DNA from: Chryseobacterium sp. H1D6B
GTDB taxonomy: Bacteria; Bacteroidota; Bacteroidia; Flavobacteriales; Weeksellaceae
NCBI RefSeq assembly: GCF_029892445.1
Contig: NZ_JARXVJ010000001.1
Coordinates: forward strand, 248,001-312,000
Reading direction: 5' to 3'
DNA: 64,000 bases
How positions within the stretch are numbered: the stretch's first letter is position 1; every line of letters begins with the position of its first letter. This document shows positions 35,089-43,865 of the stretch, one piece after another. A program made the translations under genes and the position numbers. The notes under the pieces are model-generated. The model searched no databases. It was given only the letters and a program-made list of their open reading frames with translations, and was not told the DNA's origin.

Positions 35089-35997
35089 TTATATAATTAA
35101 TTTTCTATTTTGTTTTTCTAAAAGCATATTTGCACCTTCAATACCCTGTAAACCGCCGGTATGAAAACACAAAATTCTACTGTGTGCAGGAAAATATCCT
35201 TCTTCTATCATTTCAAAAATCCGCTGCATCATTTTCCCTGTATAGATTGGTTCTAAAGCAATATTGAACCGCTCTTTAAATTCATTAATAAAACGAATAT
35301 TTTCATCGTTTATTTTACCATAACCTCCAAAGCTCGAATCTATTAGATTAAAGTTTTTCTTTAAGGTTAATTCCTCTATTTTATTTTGTAAAGAAGAGTC
35401 GTCAACTACTTTAAAACCTATAACTTTCTGATTTTCTTCACAAAACTTGGAAATTCCGGCAATTGTTCCTCCTGTTCCGACTGCGGTACAAAGATAATCA
35501 AAATCTTTTGTTTCGTTATTCAGCATCATTTTTACGCCCTCTACTGCCTCTTCATTGGTTCCGCCCTCTGGAATGATCAATGCGTCTGGGAATTCCTGCT
35601 GTAAAAATTCAGTTAATTTTTCTTTATTCCGGTATTCTTCACGGGTTATAAATTTAAATTTCATTCCGTTCCCTGATGCGAAACTTAAGGTAGGATTGTC
35701 CCGCCATCTGCTTTCCAGCTCCTCTCCTCTTATTAATCCTAGTGTGGGAGTTTCAGATAATTTACCTGCAACGGCAACGGCTGCGATATGATTTGAAAAA
35801 GCTCCGCCAAAGGTAATAATGAATGGGTTGTCTGGTTTTCTGCTGATATAATTATTGATATTATTAAAAAGTTTCCAGTATTTATTTCCTGAAATTTGAG
35901 GATGAACTAAATCTTCTCTTTTAATAAAAAGCTTTATATTTTTATTGATTGTAATTTCCTGAATAGGAACAGGTTCAGAAGGAATTTTTAAAAACAT
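35089..35997 (-). CDS. PLP-dependent deaminase, ACC deaminase/D-cysteine desulfhydrase family
   Basis: A 302-residue tryptophan-synthase-beta-fold PLP enzyme. The Schiff-base lysine is in ISGNKYWKL (about residue 39). GGAFSNHIAAVA forms the cofactor/substrate loop, and TAVGTGGTIAGISKF the phosphate-binding glycine loop. The family splits into 1-aminocyclopropane-1-carboxylate deaminases and D-cysteine desulfhydrases. Bacteroidota members are more often the latter, but the specificity residues cannot be judged here. It is followed 2 bases later by the LysM glucosaminidase gene. The functional link between the two is not obvious. Confidence 0.85.
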   Translation of the reverse strand: MFLKIPSEPVPIQEITINKNIKLFIKREDLVHPQISGNKYWKLFNNINNYISRKPDNPFIITFGGAFSNHIAAVAVAGKLSETPTLGLIRGEELESRWRDNPTLSFASGNGMKFKFITREEYRNKEKLTEFLQQEFPDALIIPEGGTNEEAVEGVKMMLNNETKDFDYLCTAVGTGGTIAGISKFCEENQKVIGFKVVDDSSLQNKIEELTLKKNFNLIDSSFGGYGKINDENIRFINEFKERFNIALEPIYTGKMMQRIFEMIEEGYFPAHSRILCFHTGGLQGIEGANMLLEKQNRKLII

Positions 35998-36189
35998 TTT
36001 AATTTTAAATTACATTCTCATAGATTCCACAAAGTTACACAGAATATTTTTTGTGTTTGTGATGATGAGAAATTGTAAGTACATCAAGTCTTTAATAGTA
36101 GGTTTTGACTGAAACTGATGATTTTGTCTGTTTTCCTTTATGCTATTATTGATATAGGGAAATAAAATTCAAAGGATCCTGTTAATTAT

Positions 36190-36516
36190 TTACAAATATT
36201 TCCTGAAACTCCAGAATTTTCTTTTTTGAAGATAGTCCAGATCATTTTCCATTGCGTATGCTTCTCTTTCAAATGAGATCCGTTTATAGGCGAGATAGCC
36301 GTCTTTTAATTTAAAAAGCCAGTAGTAATATTCTGCCACATAGAAGATATAAAAGAAAATAACCAGGAGTTCTAACTGCTGTCTTAAATGAATTTTCTCG
36401 TGATTGATAAGAACATTATTTTCCTTATCTTCGGGTTTCCTAATGAAGATAAAGGGAAAAAGAGCAATACCATTAATTTTCAATTTTTTTAATGGCTTTT
36501 GGCACACAATTATCAT
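36190..36516 (-). CDS. Small membrane protein with HExxH motif, unknown function
   Basis: Translated from the ATG at 36516 the protein has 108 residues. A longer frame back to 36564 would overlap the divergent DUF5522 start and is less likely. The N-terminus is hydrophobic. The motif INHEKIHLRQQLE carries HExxH, the zinc-binding helix of gluzincins. A second membrane helix follows (LLVIFFYIFYVAEYYYWLF), then a conserved-looking FEREAYAMENDLDYL whose Glu could be a third ligand. The layout recalls the core of M56/BlaR1-type membrane peptidases, in miniature. The function is unknown and zinc binding is inference. Confidence 0.6.
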   Translation of the reverse strand: MIIVCQKPLKKLKINGIALFPFIFIRKPEDKENNVLINHEKIHLRQQLELLVIFFYIFYVAEYYYWLFKLKDGYLAYKRISFEREAYAMENDLDYLQKRKFWSFRKYL

Positions 36517-36552
36517 GATAACAAATATAAAAGTTTTTGATTTAAGATTTAA

Positions 36553-36738
<186 letters not shown>

Positions 36739-36739
36739 A

Positions 36740-37264
36740 ATGAGAAAATACATTTTTATTTTGTTAGTGGCAACCTTGGGCTTAACTTCTTGCAGCCCTT
36801 TCCAAGTACGTTCAGATTACGCTGAAACTGCCAATTTCACTTCTTATAAAACGTATAAAATAAGAATTGATGACTTAAAGTTGAATGATATTGATAAAGA
36901 CAGAGTTTTGAATGAGTTATCAAGACAATTACAAAGCAAAGGTCTTACATCCGGAGAAAATCCTGATTTAATTGTAAATGTAAAAGCCAATCATAAAAAA
37001 GTAACCGATATTACGAACAGTTCCCCTTACGGAATGTACGGATGGGGCGGTCCTTTTGGATGGGGCATTGGTATGAGCAGAACATGGACAAGCAATTATA
37101 ATGAAGGAGCAATCATTGTTGATCTTGTAGATGCCAGAAGCCAAAAATTAGTTTGGCAGGGAATAGGAAGCGGAATTTCCGTAGATTCTCCTAAAGCCAA
37201 ACAAAGACAGATCCCTGAAATCATGGCAGAAATCATGAAAAACTATCCTCCTCAGAGAAAATAA
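36740..37264 (+). CDS. DUF4136 domain lipoprotein
   Basis: A 174-residue lipoprotein; the signal ends at GLTSC (Cys18). The DUF4136 domain shows DYAETANFTSYKTYKI (about 25-40), the mid-domain LNELSRQLQSKGLTSGENPDLIVNV (core LQSKGLTSGENPDLIVN), and the closing region EGAIIVDLVDARSQKLVWQG. Such proteins sit in the outer or inner membrane of many Gram-negatives with no known activity. A glycine/tryptophan-rich insert (YGMYGWGGPFGWGIGM) is typical of the family. A terminator follows at 37286. Confidence 0.88.
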   Translation: MRKYIFILLVATLGLTSCSPFQVRSDYAETANFTSYKTYKIRIDDLKLNDIDKDRVLNELSRQLQSKGLTSGENPDLIVNVKANHKKVTDITNSSPYGMYGWGGPFGWGIGMSRTWTSNYNEGAIIVDLVDARSQKLVWQGIGSGISVDSPKAKQRQIPEIMAEIMKNYPPQRK

Positions 37265-37285
37265 AGATTTTTAAATTCTATATAG

Positions 37286-37317
37286 AGCCAATGCATATTT
37301 TTGTGTTGGCTTTTTTT
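37286..37317 (+). terminator. Rho-independent terminator
   Basis: AGCCAA (37286-37291) pairs with TTGGCT (37306-37311), followed by seven T residues. The loop is long (14 bases), so the stem is modest. Confidence 0.65.
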
Positions 37318-37533
37318 ATGTATGTCTTTACCTAAATTCGTACGGTAAATAAGTCTTCTTAATACAATGAAAAAAATATATAGAGACCTCTATGATTAAA
37401 AATTTCTCGATACGATTCTTGCAAAATCTGTTCGAAATAACGGATAATACATTAATGCACAGCATTCAAATTTAACAATAATGTAATTTTTCATTCAAAA
37501 AAATATAGTAATCTTACTGGAAATTATATTTAT

Positions 37534-39330
37534 ATGAAAAAAATTATCTTATTTCTTTTCTTGGGCGGTGCAGCGAATGCACAGGCTCCTTCAGGATATT
37601 ATTCATCTGCCAATGGATTATCAGGCGCTCCTTTAAAAACAGCATTAAGTTCGATTATTACCAACGGACATCAGGACAAAGGGTACAACGGACTCTGGAC
37701 AGGCTACAAAACCACTGACATTGATAAAACCTATGAAAATGACGGTTCTATCATGGATATTTATTCCGAAAAGCCTTCTGGAGCTGATCCCTATAAATTT
37801 ACTCCCGGAACCAGCCAGTGCGGTACTTACTCTGTAGAAGGTGACTGCTACAACCGTGAGCATATTGTTCCTCAAAGTTTATTCAACGAATCTTCGCCAA
37901 TGGTTGCTGACATCCATTTTATCAGAGCAACTGATGGAAAGGTCAACGGTATGAGAAGTAATTACCCCTATGGAAAAGTAGGAACAGCTACTTTCACTTC
38001 TAAAAACGGTTCAAAGCTAGGAAATTCTGTTTCTTCAGGATATTCAGGGGTTGTTTTTGAACCGATCGATGAGTTTAAAGGCGATGTTGCCCGTATGATC
38101 TTCTATTTCGTTACCCGTTATCAAAGCAAACTGTCTACTTTCTCTTCCGGAAATATGCTGGGAAATACTACTTTCCCGGGATTACAGACATGGGAGCTGA
38201 ATGTTTTATTAGCCTGGAATAATCAAGATCCTGTTTCTCAAGCTGAGATCACTAGAAACAATGCTTCTTATACTTATCAGGGAAATAGAAACCCATTCAT
38301 CGATAACCCTAGTTATGTAAATCTCATCTGGGGATCTCAGCAGCCTTCATCAGATACACAGGCTCCAGCAGCTGTTACCGGCTTGAATGTTTCAGGAAAG
38401 ACGTCCAGCAGTATTTCTCTTGCATGGAATGCCTCAACAGATAATGTAGGAGTTACTTCATATGCCGTTTACATGAATGGAAGCCTGAAAACTACCGTAA
38501 GTTCAACTTCAACAACGATCACAGGATTAAGTTCTTCAACAGCCTATAACTTCTATGTTACAGCAAAAGATGCAGCAGGAAATTCTTCTGCGAACAGCTC
38601 AACAGTTTCCGGAACTACCAGCTCCGGCACTTCTACTCCAGCATCCAACTGCGTGAATGAAACTTTTGAAACCATTCCAGCAGGTATTACATCATATTCT
38701 ACACAGACATGGACCAACAGCGGTATTACATGGACAGCAACAGATTCAAGAACAGATCAGACCATTTCAAATAAAGCCATTACTGTAAGAAGCGGTTCGT
38801 TGAAATCAAGCACGTCAGGCAGTGGTATTGGTTCTTTAACAGTAACCACTCAATTGAAATTTTCTGGCAGCAATGGTACTTTTGATGTACAGGTGAACGG
38901 CGTGAAAGTAGGAACTGTTCCTTACGGTTCAACTGCAGCCACGACTACAATCAACAATATTAATATTTCAGGAAATGTTGCGGTGGCACTTGTTAACACT
39001 TCATCAAGCGACAGAGTTGCTTTAGATAATTTAAGCTGGACATGTTATTCCGGAACGACAAAACAAAACAGTACACTTTCTGCTGAATTAAAATCAAATT
39101 CTCAAGAGCTTCAGATATCTCCTAATCCAATTTCTAATCAGGAAATATTCGTTAAAGGAGATATTAAAAGTATCAAGAAAGCAGAGATCTACAACCTGCA
39201 GGGAAAAGTAATACAGACTATTAACAATCCTTTCAGCAGAGATAGAAATTCAATTAAAATTAAAAACTTAGAACAGGGAGTTTATATTTTAAAACTAGAT
39301 AATACTGCGCTGAAGTTTATTGTTAAATAG
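37534..39330 (+). CDS. T9SS-exported endonuclease I-family nuclease with FN3 domain
   Basis: A 598-residue secreted nuclease. A signal peptide (1-16, ending ANAQ) leads into an endonuclease I domain (about 20-265) with the catalytic CYNREHIVPQSLF, whose His is the general base, plus DIHFIRATDGKVNGMRSNYP (core DIHFIRATDGKVN). A fibronectin type III domain occupies about 275-365 (APAAVTGLNVSGKTSSSISL; WNASTDNVGVTSYAVYM). A beta-sandwich region is next. The last 75 residues are a T9SS type A sorting domain (ISPNPISNQEIFVKG, IYNLQGKVIQTI, LEQGVYILKLD). It probably degrades extracellular DNA or RNA for nutrients. Monocistronic. Confidence 0.92.
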   Translation: MKKIILFLFLGGAANAQAPSGYYSSANGLSGAPLKTALSSIITNGHQDKGYNGLWTGYKTTDIDKTYENDGSIMDIYSEKPSGADPYKFTPGTSQCGTYSVEGDCYNREHIVPQSLFNESSPMVADIHFIRATDGKVNGMRSNYPYGKVGTATFTSKNGSKLGNSVSSGYSGVVFEPIDEFKGDVARMIFYFVTRYQSKLSTFSSGNMLGNTTFPGLQTWELNVLLAWNNQDPVSQAEITRNNASYTYQGNRNPFIDNPSYVNLIWGSQQPSSDTQAPAAVTGLNVSGKTSSSISLAWNASTDNVGVTSYAVYMNGSLKTTVSSTSTTITGLSSSTAYNFYVTAKDAAGNSSANSSTVSGTTSSGTSTPASNCVNETFETIPAGITSYSTQTWTNSGITWTATDSRTDQTISNKAITVRSGSLKSSTSGSGIGSLTVTTQLKFSGSNGTFDVQVNGVKVGTVPYGSTAATTTINNINISGNVAVALVNTSSSDRVALDNLSWTCYSGTTKQNSTLSAELKSNSQELQISPNPISNQEIFVKGDIKSIKKAEIYNLQGKVIQTINNPFSRDRNSIKIKNLEQGVYILKLDNTALKFIVK

Positions 39331-39354
39331 AAATCAGTTATGATCATAAAAAAA

Positions 39355-39378
39355 GACCGCAAATTGCGGTCTTTTTTT
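39355..39378. terminator. Bidirectional terminator between convergent genes
   Basis: GACCGCAA (39355-39362) and TTGCGGTC (39364-39371) form an 8-bp stem, with an A-run on the left and a T-run on the right. It serves both the endonuclease (+) and the CCC-motif protein (-). Confidence 0.88.
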
Positions 39379-39394
39379 ATGAAATAATTTTTGA

Positions 39395-39721
39395 TTATTG
39401 TCTTCCCATTTTAGATATCTCCTGAATCTGCTGCATATAAGCATCCCATCCTCCTGTAGCGATAACGATGATCATATAAAGTATTTGTAAACCTCCTAAT
39501 ACAAGGCCTATAATGCATAAAATACGTCCAGTATTCAAGTTATTGAAATCTGAATACAACCCTGGATTTTGGTCGTAAAGCATTTTATCTTTTTTATACT
39601 TGTTCATACCAATAAGGCCGCAAATAATTCCTACTAAACCTGTACAGCAGCAAGTTCCTACAATAGAAACAATTCCTAGAATAAGCACCGTCTGTGCATT
39701 TGGTAATTTTTGTTGATCCAT
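39395..39721 (-). CDS. CCC-motif membrane protein
   Basis: A 108-residue inner-membrane protein with two or three helices. It shows the family's triple-cysteine motif in GTCCCTGLVGIICGLIGMNKY (core GTCCCTGLVGIIC) near residues 22-34. A second helix near 68-90 is ILCIIGLVLGGLQILYMIIV. The function is unknown. In Flavobacteriia such genes commonly neighbour DUF2752 genes, as here: the DUF2752 gene starts 335 bases upstream and ends 41 bases from this start, on the same strand. Confidence 0.85.
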   Translation of the reverse strand: MDQQKLPNAQTVLILGIVSIVGTCCCTGLVGIICGLIGMNKYKKDKMLYDQNPGLYSDFNNLNTGRILCIIGLVLGGLQILYMIIVIATGGWDAYMQQIQEISKMGRQ

Positions 39722-39762
39722 AGTTATAATTTTAATGTTTGTGTTGAATTTATATTTTATTT

Positions 39763-40056
39763 TTAGTGTAAATTTAAATATAGATGTTTGTAAAAGTAAG
39801 CAATTACCATTATAACTGAATTAATTATAGCCAAAAAAACGAGTGCATTTCCGTAATTTCTTTTTTTATCAATAAAATTCAGTGCTACCATACAGAAAAA
39901 CAGCAGTAAGGTATATACTGCCGGAAACATATGAAAAGCTTCCGCAAATCTCCCTTCAAAAACCAAAACTATCGCTCTCTGGGTACCGCATCCAAAACAT
40001 TCTATTCCTAAGAATTTTTTGCTTGGGCAGGGCAACATAAAGTCTTCAATTTTCAT
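39763..40056 (-). CDS. DUF2752 membrane protein
   Basis: A 97-residue membrane protein with the DUF2752 signature CPSKKFLGIECFGCGTQRA near residues 10-28, where the cysteines CPxxxxxGxxCxGCGxxRA are characteristic. Two or three hydrophobic helices follow. The function is unknown. The paired cysteines suggest a metal or redox role. It is encoded just upstream of the CCC-motif gene and downstream of the old yellow enzyme, in a likely three-gene transcript. Confidence 0.87.
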   Translation of the reverse strand: MKIEDFMLPCPSKKFLGIECFGCGTQRAIVLVFEGRFAEAFHMFPAVYTLLLFFCMVALNFIDKKRNYGNALVFLAIINSVIMVIAYFYKHLYLNLH

Positions 40057-40090
40057 TTTTATTGTTTTTCAAGTAATTAATGCTGTAAAA

Positions 40091-41143
40091 CTAAGAAGAA
40101 ATTTTCGCTCTTAAATATTGATGCGGGAAAAAACATTCTTCTTTCATTTCAAACGATCCCTGAACTGCAATATAAGGATTTCTTAAAATTTCTCTGGCTA
40201 TAAATATTAAATCTGCTTCCCCTTTTTGTAAGATCTCTTCGGCCTGTTCTACTTTTGTAATCAGTCCTACCGCAGCAGTTCTCACTTCTGCTTCATTTCT
40301 TACTTCTGAAGAAAATGGAACCTGGTACCCCTCAAAAACTGAAATTTTAGCTCCATGAATATTGCCGCCGCTTGAAACATCTACTACATCTACCGAATGC
40401 TTTTTCAATTCTTTAGCTAATAGTGCACTATCCTGAACGTTCCAGCCGTTTTCAGCATATTCTGTTCCGGAGATCCGCACAAAAAGTGCTGTGTTCTCGT
40501 TTAATTCTTCATTTACAGCATCTACTATTTCTAATAAAAAACGGATCCTGTTTTCAAAGCTTCCTCCGTATTCATCTGTTCTTACATTAGAAAGCGGAGA
40601 TAGAAACTGATGGACCAAATACCCGTGGGCTCCATGAATTTCAATCACATCAAAACCGGCTTTTACAGCTCTTCTCGTTGCTTCCTTAAAATTCTGTACT
40701 TGGTTTTTAATTTCCTCTGCAGTCAATTCATGTGGAATTCTTTCACTCGGATGATAAGGAATCGGACTTGGTGCAACGGTTTCCCAGCCCTCTTCTATTG
40801 AAATCTGAATATTATTCCATGTAGATCCTTTTCTTCCGGCATGCGCGATTTGAATTCCTATTTTACTATCGGAATTAGAATGGACAAATTCAACAATTTT
40901 CTGAAGTTTTTCAGCCTGTCCGTCATTCCATATGCCCATACATTTATTGGTGATTCTTCCGCGGGGTTCCACTCCGGTTGCTTCAACCATAATTAATCCT
41001 GTTCCGCCCTGTGACCTGCTTCCGTAATGTACAAAATGAAAATCATTTGCCATTCCGTTTTCAGAAGAGTACATGCACATTGGAGACATTACCCAGCGGT
41101 TTTTCAGTTCAACATTTCTAAATTTTATTGGAGTATATAACAT
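40091..41143 (-). CDS. Old yellow enzyme family NADPH:flavin oxidoreductase (NamA/YqjM-like)
   Basis: A 350-residue FMN-dependent ene-reductase from the ATG at 41143 (MLYTPIKFRNVELKNR). An upstream in-frame start at 41188 would add an unlikely hydrophobic extension. The TIM barrel shows RWVMSPMCMYSSENG with the flavin-proximal cysteine of the YqjM subclass. Other motifs are QIAHAGRKGS, IEIHGAHGYLVHQFLSP with the substrate-binding His-Gly-Ala-His, and NRIRFLLEIVDAV; LIFIAREILRNPY closes the phosphate site. It probably reduces alpha,beta-unsaturated carbonyls. Divergent from cytidine deaminase. Confidence 0.93.
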   Translation of the reverse strand: MLYTPIKFRNVELKNRWVMSPMCMYSSENGMANDFHFVHYGSRSQGGTGLIMVEATGVEPRGRITNKCMGIWNDGQAEKLQKIVEFVHSNSDSKIGIQIAHAGRKGSTWNNIQISIEEGWETVAPSPIPYHPSERIPHELTAEEIKNQVQNFKEATRRAVKAGFDVIEIHGAHGYLVHQFLSPLSNVRTDEYGGSFENRIRFLLEIVDAVNEELNENTALFVRISGTEYAENGWNVQDSALLAKELKKHSVDVVDVSSGGNIHGAKISVFEGYQVPFSSEVRNEAEVRTAAVGLITKVEQAEEILQKGEADLIFIAREILRNPYIAVQGSFEMKEECFFPHQYLRAKISS

Positions 41144-41192
41144 GTTTGGTATTTTTAAAATTTTAAATCGAACAGCTAAGAGAAACAAAATA

Positions 41193-41223
41193 TTGCCTAC
41201 CTGATTAAAAAGAAGTAATTTTG
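41193..41223 (+). promoter_or_regulatory. Promoter of the cytidine deaminase gene
   Basis: TTG (41193-41195), a 20-base spacer, then TAATTTTG (41216-41223) match the Bacteroidota -33/-7 pattern (TTTG/TAnnTTTG). The box ends 24 bases before the ATG at 41248. This supports that start over the TTG at 41221. Confidence 0.6.
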
Positions 41224-41247
41224 TCCCCCTTTTTTAGCCCACAATAT

Positions 41248-41730
41248 ATGAAAAAAGACATTCAAATCAGTTACGAGCAATTTAAAAATAGTACGGAACT
41301 GAACGATATAGAAAAAAGACTTTTTGAAAGAGCAAAACAAGCACGTGAAAACGCTTATGCACCCTATTCTAATTTTTTGGTGGGCTGTGCAGTCCTGCTG
41401 GAAAATGGAGAGATATTCTCCGGTAACAACCAAGAGAATGCAGCTTATCCTTCCGGACTTTGTGCCGAAAGAACAACTTTGTTCTGGGTAGCCGCGAACT
41501 TTCCTAATGAAAAAGTAAAAAAAATATTCGTAGTAGGCGGTCCTAAAGCAGTTTCTCCGGAAGACCCTCCTATTCCGCCATGCGGAGCCTGCAGACAGAG
41601 CTTAATAGAATATGAGACAAAGCAGAATGAGAATATTGATCTTTACTTTTCAAGTATGAATGAAGAGGTGGTAAAAGTACATTCTATTAAAGATCTGCTT
41701 CCATTTTATTTTGACGCTACATTTTTATAA
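41248..41730 (+). CDS. cdd: Cytidine deaminase
   Basis: Deaminates cytidine and deoxycytidine to uridine forms in pyrimidine salvage; 160 residues from the ATG at 41248. The zinc site is complete: SGLCAERTTLFW supplies the first Cys and catalytic Glu, and PPCGACRQ the other two Cys ligands. YAPYSNFLVGCAVLLENG is the typical N-terminal substrate region. The length is that of the homotetrameric class. The gene has its own promoter and is divergent from the old yellow enzyme. The cobalamin riboswitch promoter follows about 65-90 bases past the stop. Confidence 0.95.
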   Translation: MKKDIQISYEQFKNSTELNDIEKRLFERAKQARENAYAPYSNFLVGCAVLLENGEIFSGNNQENAAYPSGLCAERTTLFWVAANFPNEKVKKIFVVGGPKAVSPEDPPIPPCGACRQSLIEYETKQNENIDLYFSSMNEEVVKVHSIKDLLPFYFDATFL

Positions 41731-41795
41731 ACATCTATCAATACAGTATTTTTCCTGAATTTAAAACAGGGAAAAGTGATATTTGGTTAAATAAG

Positions 41796-41825
41796 TTGTT
41801 GATTCTTCTTAAAGAACTATCTTTG
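41796..41825 (+). promoter_or_regulatory. Promoter of the cobalamin-riboswitch transcript
   Basis: Overlapping TTG words (41796-41801) and TATCTTTG (41818-41825) give a Bacteroidota -33/-7 pair. It would start transcription near 41832, right at the 5' edge of the riboswitch. Confidence 0.65.
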
Positions 41826-41830
41826 CAAAA

Positions 41831-41980
41831 ATTTTGGTTTCCAATATGTTGGAAATAAATAGGGAATTAGGCGAAAATCCTAAACTGTCCCCGCAACTGT
41901 AAATCGCAAACAAAATTTCTACAGCAAACCACTGTGAAAACGGGAAGGTGTAGAAAGTGAAAGTCAGGAGACCTGCCAAA
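41831..41980 (+). promoter_or_regulatory. Cobalamin (adenosylcobalamin-class) riboswitch
   Basis: The leader carries the conserved core of B12 riboswitches. GGGAATTAGGCGAAAATCC (41862-41880) is followed by CTGTCCCCGCAACTGTAAA (41885-41903), and the B12 box AGTCAGGAGACCTGCC is at 41962-41977. Order and spacing match the family. Binding of cobalamin should shut off the downstream receptor gene, probably by hiding its ribosome-binding region. A GGAGG at 42011-42015 lies 14 bases before the ATG at 42030 and could be the controlled element, though Bacteroidota rarely depend on such sequences. Confidence 0.93.
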
Positions 41981-42029
41981 ATTTTAAATCAAAAAAAATA
42001 TATTGCTTTCGGAGGAAAAGTAAAATAGT

Positions 42030-43853
42030 ATGAAAAAAACTTTAATACTGATTTTATCGTCTTACGGCTGTTTTCTTTTTGGACAAGAGAAAGGCATTGA
42101 TACTGTGTATGTTTTTGACAGTCAAATGAAGAAAGTAAAACTTTTTCATAAGGTTAATACCATAACACCTCAAGATGTTGAGAAAAATTCCACCAACCTT
42201 TCGGAACTTTTGCGTTACCAAACCCCTGTTTATATTAAAGAAAATGGGCGCGGAGCTGTTTCGTCACCTTCATTCCGGGGAACCAGTGCACAGCAGACCG
42301 CATTTGTCTGGAACGGGATCAATATCAATTCTAATTTCCTAGGACAGGGAGACATTAATAACATTCCTCTTTTTGGATATGACCAGATAGAAGTAAAGCC
42401 CGGAGGCGGAAGTGTAATTTATGGAAGCGGTGCTATTGGAGGAAGCATACACCTCAATAATGACTTAAGTTTTAATAAAGGTTTCAAAGGATCTTTATTT
42501 ACTGAAATCGCTTCTTTTGATACCTATAATAATTTTGCAAAGGCTTCTTACAGCAATGACAAATTCAGTTTCAATGTTTCAGGAAGCTATTCTATCAGCC
42601 AGAATGATTATGAGGTAGAAGAAAAAGATTATATTAACAGAAACGGCAGATATTATAATACTTCTTTTAATGCAGGAGCCGCTTATAAAATTGCTGACCA
42701 CCAAACAATATCCTGGCAGAGCCAGTTTTTCGATGCATCCCAGTACTATCCTATTTTTGTAGAAAACGGCAACAAAACAAAATATGGCGCTCAAAGCACC
42801 AGAAGTTTGATTTCCTGGGATATTAATACCAATAAGCTTTCCAATAGTCTGAAGGCAGCCTACGCAGAAGAAAACTTTCAATATTTTGGTGATATTAACA
42901 CTCCAAAAACAAGCGGCGGAACTGGAAAAAATTACATTTTCAAAAACGATTTCAACTATTTTATCCTCCCTAAATTAAATGTAAACGTTATCACTGAGTT
43001 TCAAGTAAACAAAGGAGAAGGATATAGTTCAGGAATTGAAAGCATCAGTAGAAATGTAGGTTCTTTAGCGGGTTTATTAAGATATTTTCCAACCAAAGAG
43101 CTGCGTTTTGAAGCAGGAATTAAGAAAGATTTTGTAGAAGATATCAGTTCACCGGTTTTATATTCTTTTTCAGGAAAATGGACTCCTCTGCAATGGTATA
43201 ATGTAGGTTTGAATTTTTCAAAAAACTTCAGATTTCCTTCCTTTAATGATCTTTACTGGAATCCCGGAGGAAATTTAGATCTAAAACCAGAAACTTCTAT
43301 TCAAGCTGATATGGATCACGAGTTTAAGTTTGGAGATTTCAAGCTGAATATAAGTCCTTATTATATGCGGATTTCAGATATGATCCGATGGCTGCCTACC
43401 CCTTATGGATATTGGGGAGCTCATAATACCAATAAAGTAGAATCTTACGGGCTGGAATCCCAATTAACTTATAATAAAGAGTTTAATAAAAAAAACAGTT
43501 TAAGACTGAATGTGGGATATTCTTTCTCAAAATCAATAGATCTAGAAACAAAAAATCAGCTGATGTATGTACCTATCCATAAAGTTTTCGGAAATGCAGA
43601 CTACCGGTATGATTTCTTTAAAATTTTTGTTCAGGGGATGTTCAACGGACTTACCTACACTACCTCTGATGAAAAGAGAAGTGATGCTTTAAATCCTTAT
43701 TTCGTTTTGAACGCTGGTATTTCTGCAACTGTTTTAAAGAAATACACTTTAGGGTTTAAGATGAACAATATTACAAATACTGTTTATGAAACAACCGCAT
43801 ATTATCCTTTACCAAAAAGAAATTACAGTATTTTTGCAACCATTAATTTTTAA
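42030..43853 (+). CDS. BtuB-like TonB-dependent cobalamin receptor
   Basis: A 607-residue outer-membrane TonB-dependent transporter, about the size of E. coli BtuB. The signal peptide covers residues 1-19 (ending LFGQ). The plug contains LLRYQTPVYIKENGRGAVSS, FRGTSAQQTAFVWNGININS (core FRGTSAQQTAFVWNG) and GSVIYGSGAIGGSIHL. A 22-strand-type barrel ends with YSIFATINF and a terminal Phe. Placement directly under a cobalamin riboswitch makes vitamin B12 or another corrinoid the likely substrate. A BtuG-like lipoprotein gene follows after 12 bases. No BtuCDF inner-membrane ABC genes are in this window. Confidence 0.93.
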   Translation: MKKTLILILSSYGCFLFGQEKGIDTVYVFDSQMKKVKLFHKVNTITPQDVEKNSTNLSELLRYQTPVYIKENGRGAVSSPSFRGTSAQQTAFVWNGININSNFLGQGDINNIPLFGYDQIEVKPGGGSVIYGSGAIGGSIHLNNDLSFNKGFKGSLFTEIASFDTYNNFAKASYSNDKFSFNVSGSYSISQNDYEVEEKDYINRNGRYYNTSFNAGAAYKIADHQTISWQSQFFDASQYYPIFVENGNKTKYGAQSTRSLISWDINTNKLSNSLKAAYAEENFQYFGDINTPKTSGGTGKNYIFKNDFNYFILPKLNVNVITEFQVNKGEGYSSGIESISRNVGSLAGLLRYFPTKELRFEAGIKKDFVEDISSPVLYSFSGKWTPLQWYNVGLNFSKNFRFPSFNDLYWNPGGNLDLKPETSIQADMDHEFKFGDFKLNISPYYMRISDMIRWLPTPYGYWGAHNTNKVESYGLESQLTYNKEFNKKNSLRLNVGYSFSKSIDLETKNQLMYVPIHKVFGNADYRYDFFKIFVQGMFNGLTYTTSDEKRSDALNPYFVLNAGISATVLKKYTLGFKMNNITNTVYETTAYYPLPKRNYSIFATINF

Positions 43854-43865
43854 ATTAAAAATATT

